Positions 34,155 through 43,915 are shown, counted from the stretch's first letter. The stretch is DNA of 64,000 bases from Bacteroidota bacterium (GCA_023426145.1 JAFABG010000002.1:62001-126000), one strand, 5' to 3'. Program-made: numbers and translations. Notes: generated from the sequence alone by a model not told the origin.

Positions 34155-35324
34155 TTATTTTTTTGCACTTTTCCCCATCACCTTGTCTATGATCAATGCA
34201 ATGGCACCGTCTCCTGTTACGTTGCAGGCTGTTCCAAAGCTGTCCATAGCAATGTAAAGCGCAATCATCAGTGCTTGTGCCGATTCGTCGAATCCAAGCA
34301 TGGATTGCAAAATGCCGAGCGCTGCCATGATTGCTCCACCCGGTACGCCCGGAGCAGCAACCATCGTGATGCCTAACATAAAAATGAAGCCAGCAAAAAT
34401 GGAAAGATCATAGGGCATGCCTTGCATCATCATCAAAGCTAGGGCACAAGCTACAATCTTTAAAGTGCTACCAGACAGATGAATGGTGGCACAAAGCGGA
34501 ATGACGAAACCGGCGATATCGGTTGATACTCCATTTTTCTTCGTTTGCTCGAGGGTCACCGGAATGGTGGCGGCAGACGATTGTGTACCTAAAGCGGTGA
34601 AATAAGCCGGTAACATTCGGCTTAAGAGACGAAGCGGGTTTTTTCGCACAAAAAGTGCTGCGATGGAATATTGAAAAATGAGTAAGAAAATATGCAGAAT
34701 GAAGATGACTCCGATGATTTTGATGAAGACCATCAAAATTTCATAAACTTGTCCGGAGTGCGTCATGTTCAAAAAGATGCCAAAGATGTAGAGTGGGAGC
34801 AAGGGAAGGATGACCGCACTAATCATGCGTATTACGATTTCTTGAAAATCTCGTGCCACATTTTTCAAAGCATCGCTTTTAAGCGTTGCTAATCCCAGCC
34901 CCAGCGTGAATGCAAAGATCAATGCTGTCATCACATTCATTAAGGGTGGTATGGATATGGAGAAAAAGGGAAGAATGCCGTGTGCTTCGTTCACATTTTC
35001 TAGCGGTGCACCCACTTCGATGAGCGACGGAAATACGGCGACTCCGGTAAAGTAGGACAAAAAGCCAGAGAATAGCGTGGCACCATAAGCGATCAAAGCA
35101 GTGGCCAGCAGCATCTTTCCTGCACCTTTGCCAATGTCGGCTATGGCTACAGTGACTAGTCCTAGAATAATGAGTGGAATAGAAAAATTGAGGAATTCAC
35201 TGAATATCCCGTTGAAAGTAACAAATATACGTACCAATGGAGCTGGGAAAAAAGTACCGATAGCAATTCCCAATGCTATGGCAATGATAATGCGTGGCAA
35301 TAGCCCAATTTTTACTTTCTTCAT
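34155..35324 (-). CDS. Dicarboxylate/amino acid:cation symporter (DAACS family)
   Basis: This inner-membrane secondary transporter has 389 residues and about eight hydrophobic helices plus re-entrant hairpins. Family signatures are visible: the serine-rich TQSSAATIPVTL hairpin (about residue 260), GFVIPLCATIHLSGST, and the C-terminal IALYIAMDSFGTACNVTGDGAIALI stretch (first part shown) with the conserved Asp and Asn of the substrate site. It probably imports C4-dicarboxylates, glutamate or serine/threonine with Na+ or H+; the substrate is not resolved. It has its own promoter and is divergent from gnd. Confidence 0.9.
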   Translation of the reverse strand: MKKVKIGLLPRIIIAIALGIAIGTFFPAPLVRIFVTFNGIFSEFLNFSIPLIILGLVTVAIADIGKGAGKMLLATALIAYGATLFSGFLSYFTGVAVFPSLIEVGAPLENVNEAHGILPFFSISIPPLMNVMTALIFAFTLGLGLATLKSDALKNVARDFQEIVIRMISAVILPLLPLYIFGIFLNMTHSGQVYEILMVFIKIIGVIFILHIFLLIFQYSIAALFVRKNPLRLLSRMLPAYFTALGTQSSAATIPVTLEQTKKNGVSTDIAGFVIPLCATIHLSGSTLKIVACALALMMMQGMPYDLSIFAGFIFMLGITMVAAPGVPGGAIMAALGILQSMLGFDESAQALMIALYIAMDSFGTACNVTGDGAIALIIDKVMGKSAKK

Positions 35325-35344
35325 TTGTGTTTTTTTGTTGAGTG

Positions 35345-35352
35345 CAAAAGTA
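35345..35352 (-). promoter_or_regulatory. Promoter -7 box for the symporter gene
   Basis: TACTTTTG on the minus strand lies 21-28 nt before the start codon at 35324. Confidence 0.5.
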
Positions 35353-35433
35353 ACACTTAAATCTAATATTATCGAACAAATCCGGATTTCAAATGTTTCT
35401 TAGATAAACAAAAAAATAAAATTTAATTTGGAT

Positions 35434-36909
35434 ATGGCAAATCAGAATAAATTAGAAATCGGATTAATCGGTTTGGCAGTGATGGGCGAGAATCTTGCCT
35501 TGAATATGGAGAGTAAAGGATGGAATGTAGCTGTATATAATCGTACCGTTCCAGGTATAGAAGAAGGAGTCGTAGATCGTTTTGTGAATGGTCGAGCAAA
35601 GGGTAAAAACATTACAGGATTTACTGAAATTAAAAGTTTTGTAGACTCGATAGCTGCTCCGCGAAAAATCATGATGATGGTTCGTGCAGGTTCTCCAGTA
35701 GATGAACTGATGGATCAGCTTTTCCCTTTACTTTCTCCGGGAGATATTTTGATTGATGGAGGTAATTCGAATTATGAAGATACGAATCGCCGTGTTAAAC
35801 TAGCTGAATCTAAAGGCTTTCTATTTGTAGGTAGTGGCGTTTCGGGTGGTGAAGAAGGTGCTCTGAATGGTGCATCAATTATGCCTGGAGGATCAGAAAA
35901 AGCATGGCCCGAAGTGAAACCCATTTTGCAAAGCATTGCGGCTAAAGCACCGGATGGCACTCCTTGTTGTCAATGGGTCGGCCCGGCCGGATCTGGGCAT
36001 TTCGTTAAGATGATTCACAATGGTATTGAATATGGTGACATGCAACTGATTGCTGAAGCCTACTGGGTGATGAAGAACCTTATCGATATGACAAATGAGG
36101 AAATGGCAGATGTCTTTGCTCGTTGGAATGACGGTAAACTTCGTAGTTACCTCATTGAGATCACTTCTAATATCTTGCGACATAAAGAAAAATCGGGAGA
36201 TTATCTTATTGATAAAATCTTGGATGCAGCCGGACAGAAAGGTACGGGTAAGTGGTCTGTCATCAATGCCATGGAGCTGGGTATGCCTTTAGGTTTGATT
36301 GCTACGGCTGTTTTCGAACGTAGTTTGTCGGCACAAAAAGAATTGCGCCATGAAGCTGCAACGGAATTTGTAAGCAAGCATTCACAGCCTTTATATAATA
36401 AAGCAGAATTAGTCGATCAGATCTTCTCTGCTCTCTATGCTTCCAAATTAGTCTCTTATGCTCAGGGCTTTGCCGTGTTGCAACGTGCTTCCGACTCATT
36501 TGGATGGAATCTTGACCTAGCTTCCGTAGCCCGTATGTGGCGTGGTGGATGTATTATCCGAAGTGTCTTTTTAAATGATATAGCTGCTGCTTTTGAAGGT
36601 GCTGATAAACCTAAGCATTTGTTGCTTGCACCTTATTTTGCAAAGGAAATGAAAGCTTTGTTGCCCGAATGGAAAACGCTGGTGGCTGAAGCAATGAAAG
36701 AGGAATTGCCTGTTCCGGCCTTCTCTTCTGCTTTGAACTATTTCTATTCGTTGACTTCCGCTGAGCTTCCTGCTAACTTGGTACAGGCTCAACGAGATTA
36801 TTTCGGTGCACATACGTTTGAAAGAAAAGATGAAGTGCGCGGACAGTTCTTCCATGAAAACTGGACAGGACACGGTGGAGACACTAAATCTGGAACTTAC
36901 AATGTTTAA
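35434..36909 (+). CDS. gnd: 6-phosphogluconate dehydrogenase, decarboxylating
   Basis: This enzyme oxidises 6-phosphogluconate to ribulose 5-phosphate and CO2 with NADP+. The 491-residue protein has the Rossmann loop GLAVMGENLALN, the substrate-site GVSGGEEGA motif (about residue 130), the catalytic lysine region GHFVKMIHNGIEYGDMQ (Lys about 185), and the C-terminal GGCIIRS/GTYNV tail. The ATG at 35434 is chosen over a TTG two codons upstream. It heads a gnd-zwf-pgl cluster that encodes the whole oxidative pentose phosphate branch. Confidence 0.98.
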   Translation: MANQNKLEIGLIGLAVMGENLALNMESKGWNVAVYNRTVPGIEEGVVDRFVNGRAKGKNITGFTEIKSFVDSIAAPRKIMMMVRAGSPVDELMDQLFPLLSPGDILIDGGNSNYEDTNRRVKLAESKGFLFVGSGVSGGEEGALNGASIMPGGSEKAWPEVKPILQSIAAKAPDGTPCCQWVGPAGSGHFVKMIHNGIEYGDMQLIAEAYWVMKNLIDMTNEEMADVFARWNDGKLRSYLIEITSNILRHKEKSGDYLIDKILDAAGQKGTGKWSVINAMELGMPLGLIATAVFERSLSAQKELRHEAATEFVSKHSQPLYNKAELVDQIFSALYASKLVSYAQGFAVLQRASDSFGWNLDLASVARMWRGGCIIRSVFLNDIAAAFEGADKPKHLLLAPYFAKEMKALLPEWKTLVAEAMKEELPVPAFSSALNYFYSLTSAELPANLVQAQRDYFGAHTFERKDEVRGQFFHENWTGHGGDTKSGTYNV

Positions 36910-36920
36910 GACTACGCTTA

Positions 36921-36957
36921 CAGACAGATCATGCTTGATGAAATCTTGATCTGTCTG
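36921..36957 (+). repeat. Hairpin in the gnd-zwf intergenic gap
   Basis: Perfect 11-bp arms (cagacagatca / tgatctgtctg) have a 15-nt loop and no T-run. It may be an mRNA processing or stabilising hairpin between gnd and zwf rather than a terminator. Confidence 0.5.
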
Positions 36958-37005
36958 CTGTGGCAAACTTATGATTAAGATAAAGAAAAAGTAAAAAATA
37001 CGACG

Positions 37006-38502
37006 ATGGATAAATTTGCAATGATAATATTTGGTGCTTCCGGTGATTTGACTAAACGGAAGTTGATGCCTGCATTATATTCTTTATATCAAGATAAACG
37101 CTTGACTGGAAATTTTTCAGTATTGGGAATAGGACGTACTGCTTATACCGATGACCAATACCGTTCCTATATACTTGATGAATTGCAGCGCTTTGTTAAA
37201 CAGGAAGATCAAAACCTAGAGTTAATGTCTTCTTTTGTTTCTCATTTATATTATTTATCAATGGACCCGGCGAAAGCCGAAGGTTATGCTGAGCTGAAGA
37301 CTCGTTTAGTAGCTCTCACTCATGAAGATGCTCCCGACAATTTGCTGTATTATTTAGCTACTCCGCCTTCTCTTTATGGAGTTGTGCCCTTGCATTTGAA
37401 AACAGCCGGATTGAATACTCCGCATTCGCGTATTATTGTTGAGAAACCTTTTGGTTATGATCTTGAATCAGCGCGTGAGTTGAATCAAATTTATTCTTCA
37501 GTGTTCGATGAACGTCAGATTTATCGTATTGATCATTTCTTAGGCAAAGAGACAGCACAGAATGTGCTTGCATTCCGTTTTGCAAATGGAGTGTTTGAAC
37601 CTCTGTGGAATCGAAATTATATCGACTATGTGGAAATAACCGCTGTTGAAAATCTTGGTATTGAGCAACGTGGTGGATTTTATGAATCGGCCGGAGCGTT
37701 GCGCGATATGGTGCAAAATCACCTGATTCAATTAGTGGCCTTAACCGCCATGGAACCGCCGGCAGTGTTCAATGCAGATACGTTCCGGAATGAAGTGGTG
37801 AAAGTTTATGAATCTTTGACTCCACTGACTGAGACTGACTTGAATGAACATATCGTTCGTGGACAATACACAGCTTCGGGAGTTAAAAAGGGATATCGTG
37901 AAGAAAAAGGGGTTGCACCGGACTCACGAACGGAAACTTATATTGCAATGAAATTGGGTATAAGCAACTGGCGCTGGAGTGGGGTACCATTTTATATTCG
38001 TACCGGTAAGCAGATGCCTACCAAAGTAACTGAAATCGTAGTTCACTTCCGCGAAACGCCTCATCAGATGTTTCGTTGTGCCAATGGTGACTGTGCAAAA
38101 GCCAATAAATTGATCCTTAGACTGCAACCGAACGAAGGAATTGTGCTTAAGATTGGAATGAAACTTCCGGGAGCTGGATTCGAAGTTCGTCCTGTAGCCA
38201 TGGATTTCAGTTATTCACAGTTAGGCGGTGTTCCTAGTGGAGATGCTTATGCTCGTCTGATTGACGACTGTATTCAAGGTGATCCTACCTTGTTTACCCG
38301 TAGTGATGCTGTTGAAGCTTCATGGAAATTCTTTGATCCGGTTCTACGTTACTGGAAAGACAATGTGGATGCTCCACTTTACGGCTATCCGGCAGGAACA
38401 TGGGGACCATTGGAAAGTGAAGCCATGATGAATGAACATGATGCGGAATGGACGAATCCATGTAAGAATTTAACACATACTGACCAATACTGTGAGCTAT
38501 GA
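37006..38502 (+). CDS. zwf: Glucose-6-phosphate 1-dehydrogenase
   Basis: This is the first enzyme of the oxidative pentose phosphate pathway; it makes 6-phosphogluconolactone and NAD(P)H. The 498-residue protein has the nucleotide-binding loop GASGDLTKRKL, the substrate motif RIDHFLGKE with its catalytic His (about residue 178), and PFYIRTGK. Its stop overlaps the start of pgl by 4 bp (ATGA), indicating translational coupling, and gnd lies 96 bp upstream. Confidence 0.98.
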   Translation: MDKFAMIIFGASGDLTKRKLMPALYSLYQDKRLTGNFSVLGIGRTAYTDDQYRSYILDELQRFVKQEDQNLELMSSFVSHLYYLSMDPAKAEGYAELKTRLVALTHEDAPDNLLYYLATPPSLYGVVPLHLKTAGLNTPHSRIIVEKPFGYDLESARELNQIYSSVFDERQIYRIDHFLGKETAQNVLAFRFANGVFEPLWNRNYIDYVEITAVENLGIEQRGGFYESAGALRDMVQNHLIQLVALTAMEPPAVFNADTFRNEVVKVYESLTPLTETDLNEHIVRGQYTASGVKKGYREEKGVAPDSRTETYIAMKLGISNWRWSGVPFYIRTGKQMPTKVTEIVVHFRETPHQMFRCANGDCAKANKLILRLQPNEGIVLKIGMKLPGAGFEVRPVAMDFSYSQLGGVPSGDAYARLIDDCIQGDPTLFTRSDAVEASWKFFDPVLRYWKDNVDAPLYGYPAGTWGPLESEAMMNEHDAEWTNPCKNLTHTDQYCEL

Positions 38503-39221
38503 AACTATCGATCTATCCCTCTTCCATTGAAACGGCTCGAGCTTTGATCCATTATATGGTAGAGCTCATCAACGCTGAACCTAAGAAAACGTTTAATATT
38601 GCAGTGAGTGGCGGAAGCACTCCTGCTTTATTATTTGATTTATGGGCTAATGATTATGTGGACATTACACCCTGGCAGCGAATCAAATTTTTCTGGGTAG
38701 ACGAGCGTTGTGTTCCACCCGAAGATTCTGAAAGTAATTATGGTATGACTCGCTCATTGTTGTTGAGTGTAGCTCCTATCCCTTATGAGAATGTTTTTCG
38801 TATCCGTGGAGAGGAACAGCCCAATAAAGAGGCTCTTCGCTATTCTGAACTCGTGTGCAAAGAAGTTCCCTTAAAAGATGGACTCCCCGAATTTGACATA
38901 GTCCTATTGGGAGCAGGAGACGATGGACATACCTCTTCTATTTTCCCAGGTCAGGAGGCTTTGCTCTCTTCAAAACTGATTTATGCAACCAGCATTCATC
39001 CTAGCAGTGGACAGAAAAGAATAGCTATGACCGGGCTTCCTATTTTGGCAGCTCGCCACATTGTTTTTCTGATTACCGGCAAATCTAAGGCCGATGTTGT
39101 TGCCGAAATCTGTCATTCCGGCGATACAGGGCCAGCAGCTTATATTGCTCATCATTCTCCGAATGTTGAACTTTATTTGGATGCTTTGGCAGCGGTAAAT
39201 GTGCGTAAAAATAAGCTTTAG
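38499..39221 (+). CDS. pgl: 6-phosphogluconolactonase
   Basis: This enzyme hydrolyses 6-phosphogluconolactone to 6-phosphogluconate. The 240-residue DevB-type protein has AVSGGSTPALLF near residue 38, FFWVDERCVPP (about 69) and the family GAGDDGHTSSIFPG (about 142). It overlaps zwf by 4 bp and completes the gnd-zwf-pgl set. It converges on the radical SAM gene with only 14 bp between stops. Confidence 0.96.
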   Translation: MKLSIYPSSIETARALIHYMVELINAEPKKTFNIAVSGGSTPALLFDLWANDYVDITPWQRIKFFWVDERCVPPEDSESNYGMTRSLLLSVAPIPYENVFRIRGEEQPNKEALRYSELVCKEVPLKDGLPEFDIVLLGAGDDGHTSSIFPGQEALLSSKLIYATSIHPSSGQKRIAMTGLPILAARHIVFLITGKSKADVVAEICHSGDTGPAAYIAHHSPNVELYLDALAAVNVRKNKL

Positions 39222-39235
39222 TGCAAGATTTTTAG

Positions 39236-40873
39236 TTACCTTTTGGCTTTAAATACTGGTTCTGCTTTTTGAATTTCCGATTCAAATCCGAACCAGTAGC
39301 CATTTCCTTCTTCACCAATAGGAAGGAAACACAATCGTAGATTTTCGTGATATACTCCTCTTATCACTTCCCAACTATCAGGGGGAGTTTGGCGTTTTGT
39401 TTTCACTTTCTCGGCCGGTGCTTTCTTTAACGACATGCCAGCTTCAATCCATGCCATGCTTACTTGATCGGTATAATCAGGATAATACTGTTTGCAGAAA
39501 TTGTAAAGGATGAGCCCGCGTTTTTCTAAACTCAAAGGGGTATCAATCACATTCGTTTCTACTAAATGGTCGAGTAGTCTTGGTAAGAAATCAACGTTTT
39601 CTAAGAGTAAGATCTGGGTGATCTGTCGCCAGGTCACTGTGTTGTAAAAGCCATCTAAGAGACGAGACAAATGGTGGGCTGTTTGCAATTCTTCCACAGA
39701 TATTTCTTGCGTTTGCAACACTTCATAAGGAGGGAGAGGTGAGTACTGGATGCCCAGTTCGGCAGCTCTTCTGCGCATTTCGGTGCCGGGAAGTAGCTTC
39801 AGCGATTCGAGTTGAATCTCGCCTGCACCATATTCGGCAAGCGTGCGGACATCTTCGAATATTTCCGATAAATGATAAAGGGGCAGTCCGGCGATGAGAT
39901 CAGCATGAGTTTCCATGTTTTTCAGCGCACAAAGATATTTCAATCCCTCAAGTGCATCAGATAATTTCCCCATTCGACGGCTTTTCTCCAATACAGGTTC
40001 CCGAAGGCTTTGAATCCCTGCTTCGAGGTGTAATAATCCTGCCGGTAGAGCGGCTAGTTCCTCTTTCAATTCTTGAGAGAGAAGCGCCGGATGAATCTCC
40101 AAATGAAAACAAATATCCGGAGCATACTCACAGAAAAGATGTAGTAGTTCTTTTGCTCGCTTGTTGTTGTAGTTGAAAGTACGGTCTAGTACGCGTACGT
40201 TCTTGATGCCATGCGCATGGATTTCATTCAAACGCTCTCGAATGGCCTCTAATGAAATGTTTCGAACCGGTTTTTCACCTCCACTCACACAAAAGGCACA
40301 AGTGTTGAAGCATCCTCGGGTGGTTTCTAGTTGCACAAAAGGCTTGCTCCAATTAAAAAATGAACTTGATTCGGGTGGGGCTAGTTGTGAGAAATTCATC
40401 ACTCTGGCTATGCCATTGTCTTGATATTGCCCAGATTCGCTGAGAAAGCACAATCCGGTAATAGATTTCCATTCCTCAACCGGATGATTCCAAACGCTTA
40501 GCCAGGCAGGAAAAACTTCTTCTCCCTCTCCACGGAACACGCCGCTCACAAATTCGTTCTTTCTTAAGAAAGCTTCATTGTCTCCCAAAAACTCCGGGCC
40601 TCCAAGCATGATGCAGCAATGTGGAAGTAAGGCTTTGGCACGCGAAACGATGTGTAACAGTTGTTCATGATTGAACAGCCAATTGGTGGCAGCGATGATA
40701 TCGGGCTGCTGATGATAGATTTGATTGACAATCATACCCAGATTTTCATTGATAGTTGCCGACACTATACACCAATCGATGGAAGTGTCATGCTTTATTT
40801 GAGCATGTAATGCTGGTAATGCGAGTGATGAATGAGCGTATGAACTGTTTAAATCAAGCCAAAGAAGTTTCAT
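39236..40873 (-). CDS. B12-binding domain radical SAM protein (DUF4080 type)
   Basis: This 545-residue protein has an N-terminal cobalamin-binding-like domain (about 1-140; LDLNSSYAHSSLALPALHAQ begins it), a radical SAM core with the cluster motif CFNTCAFC (about residues 190-197), and a C-terminal DUF4080-like region (about 370-545). Such proteins are predicted methyl- or ring-modifying enzymes; the substrate is unknown. The B12-binding domain has the LGGPEFLGDNE signature common to this subgroup. It is transcribed alone from a TACCTTTG promoter. Confidence 0.88.
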   Translation of the reverse strand: MKLLWLDLNSSYAHSSLALPALHAQIKHDTSIDWCIVSATINENLGMIVNQIYHQQPDIIAATNWLFNHEQLLHIVSRAKALLPHCCIMLGGPEFLGDNEAFLRKNEFVSGVFRGEGEEVFPAWLSVWNHPVEEWKSITGLCFLSESGQYQDNGIARVMNFSQLAPPESSSFFNWSKPFVQLETTRGCFNTCAFCVSGGEKPVRNISLEAIRERLNEIHAHGIKNVRVLDRTFNYNNKRAKELLHLFCEYAPDICFHLEIHPALLSQELKEELAALPAGLLHLEAGIQSLREPVLEKSRRMGKLSDALEGLKYLCALKNMETHADLIAGLPLYHLSEIFEDVRTLAEYGAGEIQLESLKLLPGTEMRRRAAELGIQYSPLPPYEVLQTQEISVEELQTAHHLSRLLDGFYNTVTWRQITQILLLENVDFLPRLLDHLVETNVIDTPLSLEKRGLILYNFCKQYYPDYTDQVSMAWIEAGMSLKKAPAEKVKTKRQTPPDSWEVIRGVYHENLRLCFLPIGEEGNGYWFGFESEIQKAEPVFKAKR

Positions 40874-40897
40874 TAGGAATTTTTATTGTTAATGGGG

Positions 40898-40905
40898 CAA
40901 AGGTA
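40898..40905 (-). promoter_or_regulatory. Promoter -7 box for the radical SAM gene
   Basis: TACCTTTG on the minus strand lies 25-32 nt before the start codon at 40873. Confidence 0.55.
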
Positions 40906-40947
40906 CAAAAAACTTATCTCTTGAGAGGTAAAGTAAAATAAAAACGC

Positions 40948-40955
40948 TAATTTTG
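40948..40955 (+). promoter_or_regulatory. Promoter -7 box for the 41-kb lipoprotein gene
   Basis: TAATTTTG lies 29 nt before the ATG at 40985 and is divergent to the radical SAM promoter. Confidence 0.5.
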
Positions 40956-40984
40956 CAATATTAAACGTAATAAACTAGATATTT

Positions 40985-41407
40985 ATGAGAACTCTAAGAA
41001 AATACGGAAGTGTTTTATTGTTGTTAACTGTGTTAATTGGCTTTACCTCGTGTGAAGATGACGAAACGATTTTCGATGAAATAGTTGGCCGTACTTGGGT
41101 AGGCGATCTGGGATTTCAATCTAACGATGGTTATAGAGATCCTCTCGAAAGTGGTGTCTATTTTGGTTCTGATGGATTTGGTGAGGATCAGCTTTATTAT
41201 TATGATAATGGTGGACGTTATGGAAATTCACTTCGTTTGCAATGGAGAGTGGCTGACGGTTCTATCTTTATAGATTATGGTAATGTTGCTCCTTTACGCG
41301 AATTGAGAGATGTTTATGTAAGAAATGGCCGTTTAAATGGAAGTTTGTATATTGATGATGGTATTGATGTCTTCTATTACGGTGAAGTGGAACTGCGCAT
41401 GCAATAA
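40985..41407 (+). CDS. Small acidic lipoprotein, paralogue of the one at 24435
   Basis: This 140-residue lipoprotein of unknown function has the signal VLLLLTVLIGFTSC, an acidic linker EDDETIFDE, and a compact beta-rich domain from RTWVGDLGF to the end. Motif order and spacing match the lipoprotein at 24435-24878. It is tyrosine- and glycine-rich (YYYDNGGRYGN), which suggests a small beta barrel of the lipocalin type, though this is only a structural guess. A strong bidirectional terminator follows. Confidence 0.75.
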   Translation: MRTLRKYGSVLLLLTVLIGFTSCEDDETIFDEIVGRTWVGDLGFQSNDGYRDPLESGVYFGSDGFGEDQLYYYDNGGRYGNSLRLQWRVADGSIFIDYGNVAPLRELRDVYVRNGRLNGSLYIDDGIDVFYYGEVELRMQ

Positions 41408-41434
41408 TTCATTTGCTTGAATAAAGTTTTCATA

Positions 41435-41497
41435 GAAAAGAATAGGCGTAAAAAAAGAGGGTACACAAAGTATCCTCTTTTTTTATGCCTATTCTTT
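41435..41497. terminator. Long bidirectional terminator
   Basis: Arms of about 29 nt (agaataggcgtaaaaaaaga... / ...tctttttttatgcctattct) enclose a short loop. It serves the convergent lipoprotein and rluA-type genes. Confidence 0.85.
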
Positions 41498-42418
41498 TTA
41501 TTTCTTTAAAAATAGCTTTTTGAAATCTCCCGGATAAGGAGTTTCAAACTCCATTATATCTCCCGTTACCGGATGATAAAAACAAAGCTTAAAAGCGTGA
41601 AGTGCTAATCTTCCAATCGGGTTTGGAGCATCTTCGCCTCCATATCTACCATCACCAATAATTGGATGTCCCAGATCCTGCATGTGAACGCGGATCTGAT
41701 TCTTGCGTCCAGTTTCTAGATCAAGTTCCAATAAAGAAAATCCGTTTGCACGTTTGATGGTTCTATAGTGAGTGATCGATTTCGACCCTCCGTCATCATA
41801 TTCGCTTGAACTAACATAAAGCGTTCTGTCGGTGAGCCATGAAACTACAGTATCATAGTCTTTTTCCATTGTACCTTCTACTACAGCCACATACCGACGG
41901 TCTGTGACGATATCGTGCCAGTTATCACGCAAGGTCCGTTGCGTTTTCTCATCTTTGGCAAACATCATCAAGCCTGATGTATCTCTATCTAGTCGGTGAA
42001 CAATATATATTCGGTGCTGTCTGCCCGAACGCTGTACATATTCATTCAGAATGGTATAAGCAGTGCGTTCTTTCTGTCTCTCAGTGTTGACAGACAACAA
42101 ACCTTGCATCTTTTCCACCACAATGATATAAGCATCTTCGTATACAATCTTCAGCAATCGGTTGTTAAATTCCTTTTTTCCTCTCTCCTTGCTGATTTGT
42201 ACTTTCATTCCCGCTTTTAGTGGGAAGTTGAATTGAGTAGTGATAACGTTGTCCACAAATACCACCCGCTTACTTAATAGCGATTTCAATTTAGTGCGGC
42301 TTGCATCCGGCATTTTGGCAGTAAGAAACTCCATGAGTTCCATGGGTTCTTTTACTGCATAATTGGTATATTGTGCCCGTACTTTTTCGGCAGGGGTTCT
42401 TCTTGGCCTTTTTTCCAT
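41498..42418 (-). CDS. RluA family RNA pseudouridine synthase
   Basis: This enzyme isomerises uridine to pseudouridine in rRNA or tRNA. The 306-residue protein has an S4-like RNA-binding region (SRTKLKSLLSKRVVFVDN, about residues 39-56) and the catalytic motif VHRLDRDTSGLM with the conserved Asp (about residue 145); GRKNQIRVHMQDLGHPIIGD is the family C-terminal motif (first 20 shown). The exact target uridine cannot be assigned. It lies 43 bp after the rlmD-type gene and is probably cotranscribed with it as an RNA modification pair. Confidence 0.92.
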   Translation of the reverse strand: MEKRPRRTPAEKVRAQYTNYAVKEPMELMEFLTAKMPDASRTKLKSLLSKRVVFVDNVITTQFNFPLKAGMKVQISKERGKKEFNNRLLKIVYEDAYIIVVEKMQGLLSVNTERQKERTAYTILNEYVQRSGRQHRIYIVHRLDRDTSGLMMFAKDEKTQRTLRDNWHDIVTDRRYVAVVEGTMEKDYDTVVSWLTDRTLYVSSSEYDDGGSKSITHYRTIKRANGFSLLELDLETGRKNQIRVHMQDLGHPIIGDGRYGGEDAPNPIGRLALHAFKLCFYHPVTGDIMEFETPYPGDFKKLFLKK

Positions 42419-42461
42419 TTTCTTTTGTCTTTAGCGTTTATTGCACACTCTTTTTCATCTA

Positions 42462-43880
42462 CTATCGAAGTTCCAGTAGCACCACATTCTCAACATGATG
42501 CGTATGAGGGAACATATCAACAGGTTGAACAGCTTTCACTGCATATTTTCCATCCAGTAGTTGCAAGTCGCGTGCCTGAGTAGCAGGGTTACAGCTTACA
42601 TAAACAATTCTTTTGGGTTCAGCAAATAGTATGACATCTACTACATCTTGGTGCATACCAGCTCTTGGAGGGTCAGTGATGATCACATCCGGACGACCGT
42701 GCTCATTGATGAATTCTTGAGTCAGTATATCCTTCATGTCACCAGCATAAAACAACGCATTCTCGATGTGGTTGATTTCTGCATTGACTTTTGCATCCTC
42801 AATGGCTTCAGGTACATACTCAATACCGATAACCTGGCGTGCTTTGCTTGCCACAAAATTAGCAATTGTTCCTGTACCGGTGTAGAGGTCATAGACTAAT
42901 TCTTCTCCGGTTAATCCAGCAAAATTGCGAGCTATCTTATATAAATTGTAAGCTTGATCAGAGTTCGTTTGATAGAATGATTTCGGACCTATTTTAAAAT
43001 GTAGTCCTTCCATTTCTTCGAACATGTGGTCTTTGCCTTTGAACACATTGACATCCAAGTCGTTGATGGTATCATTACACTTATTATTAATAATGTATAG
43101 GAGCGAAGTAATCTCAGGAAAGGAGTCAGCAACAAACTGTAACAACTGTTTGAATAGATCCATTTCATGATCTTCCGTGATTTTACAAATAATGATCACC
43201 ATCAATTCTCCGGTAGAAGATGTACGGACGATCATATTGCGAAGCATACCTTCTTGCGAACGAAGATTGATGAATGAGTAATTGTGATCGTAAGCATAAT
43301 CACGTACGGCATTACGAATGCGGTTCGAAATGTCGTCTTGCAACCAGCACTTCTCTATAGCCAATACTTTATCGAACGCTCCGGGAATGTGAAACCCTAC
43401 TGCATTCATTTGATCATACTTCACGTCTTGCTTCACTTCTTCATAGGTGAGCCAACGTTTATTAGAAAAGGTGAATTCAAGTTTGTTACGGTAGAATTCA
43501 GTTTTAGCAGAACCTAGGATAGGAGAAATCTCCGGAAGTTCAATTTTACCGATTCTTCTGAGGTTATCTTCTACTTGTTGCTGTTTATATTTGATTTGTT
43601 CTTCATAAGGAAGTACTTGCCATTTGCAACCCCCACATACGCCATAATGCTCGCAGAAAGGAACGGCACGCAGAGGCGACTGTTCATGAATTTTCACAGC
43701 TTCAGCTTCAGCGTATTTATTTTTTTTGCGCTTGATTTGCAGATCTACTACATCACCCGGTACAACGTAAGGAACAAAAATCACCAGGTCGTTCACTTTT
43801 GCTATGGCTTTTCCTTCGGCAGCCACATCCGTAATTGTCACTTTCTCCAATAGGGGAAGTTCTTTTTTCTTTCTTGCCAC
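42462..43880 (-). CDS. rlmD: 23S rRNA (uracil-C5)-methyltransferase, RlmD/RumA type
   Basis: This SAM-dependent enzyme forms 5-methyluridine in 23S rRNA. The 472-residue protein has an N-terminal TRAM domain (about 1-65), a cysteine cluster for Fe-S binding (CEHYGVCGGCKW, about residues 77-88, plus a later Cys), the SAM loop DLYTGTGTIANF and the catalytic SCNPATQARDL near the C-terminus. Paralogues RlmC/RlmD/TrmA are hard to separate by eye; the TRAM and cluster favour RlmD/RumA. The start is a GTG at 43880, since no in-frame ATG lies nearby, and a TACTTTTG promoter box lies 28-35 nt upstream. Confidence 0.88.
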   Translation of the reverse strand: MARKKKELPLLEKVTITDVAAEGKAIAKVNDLVIFVPYVVPGDVVDLQIKRKKNKYAEAEAVKIHEQSPLRAVPFCEHYGVCGGCKWQVLPYEEQIKYKQQQVEDNLRRIGKIELPEISPILGSAKTEFYRNKLEFTFSNKRWLTYEEVKQDVKYDQMNAVGFHIPGAFDKVLAIEKCWLQDDISNRIRNAVRDYAYDHNYSFINLRSQEGMLRNMIVRTSSTGELMVIIICKITEDHEMDLFKQLLQFVADSFPEITSLLYIINNKCNDTINDLDVNVFKGKDHMFEEMEGLHFKIGPKSFYQTNSDQAYNLYKIARNFAGLTGEELVYDLYTGTGTIANFVASKARQVIGIEYVPEAIEDAKVNAEINHIENALFYAGDMKDILTQEFINEHGRPDVIITDPPRAGMHQDVVDVILFAEPKRIVYVSCNPATQARDLQLLDGKYAVKAVQPVDMFPHTHHVENVVLLELR

Positions 43881-43907
43881 TTTTACACCAATCTAATAAT
43901 TACGTTG

Positions 43908-43915
43908 CAAAAGTA
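43908..43915 (-). promoter_or_regulatory. Promoter -7 box for the rlmD-rluA pair
   Basis: TACTTTTG on the minus strand is close upstream of the GTG start at 43880 and supports that start. Confidence 0.5.
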
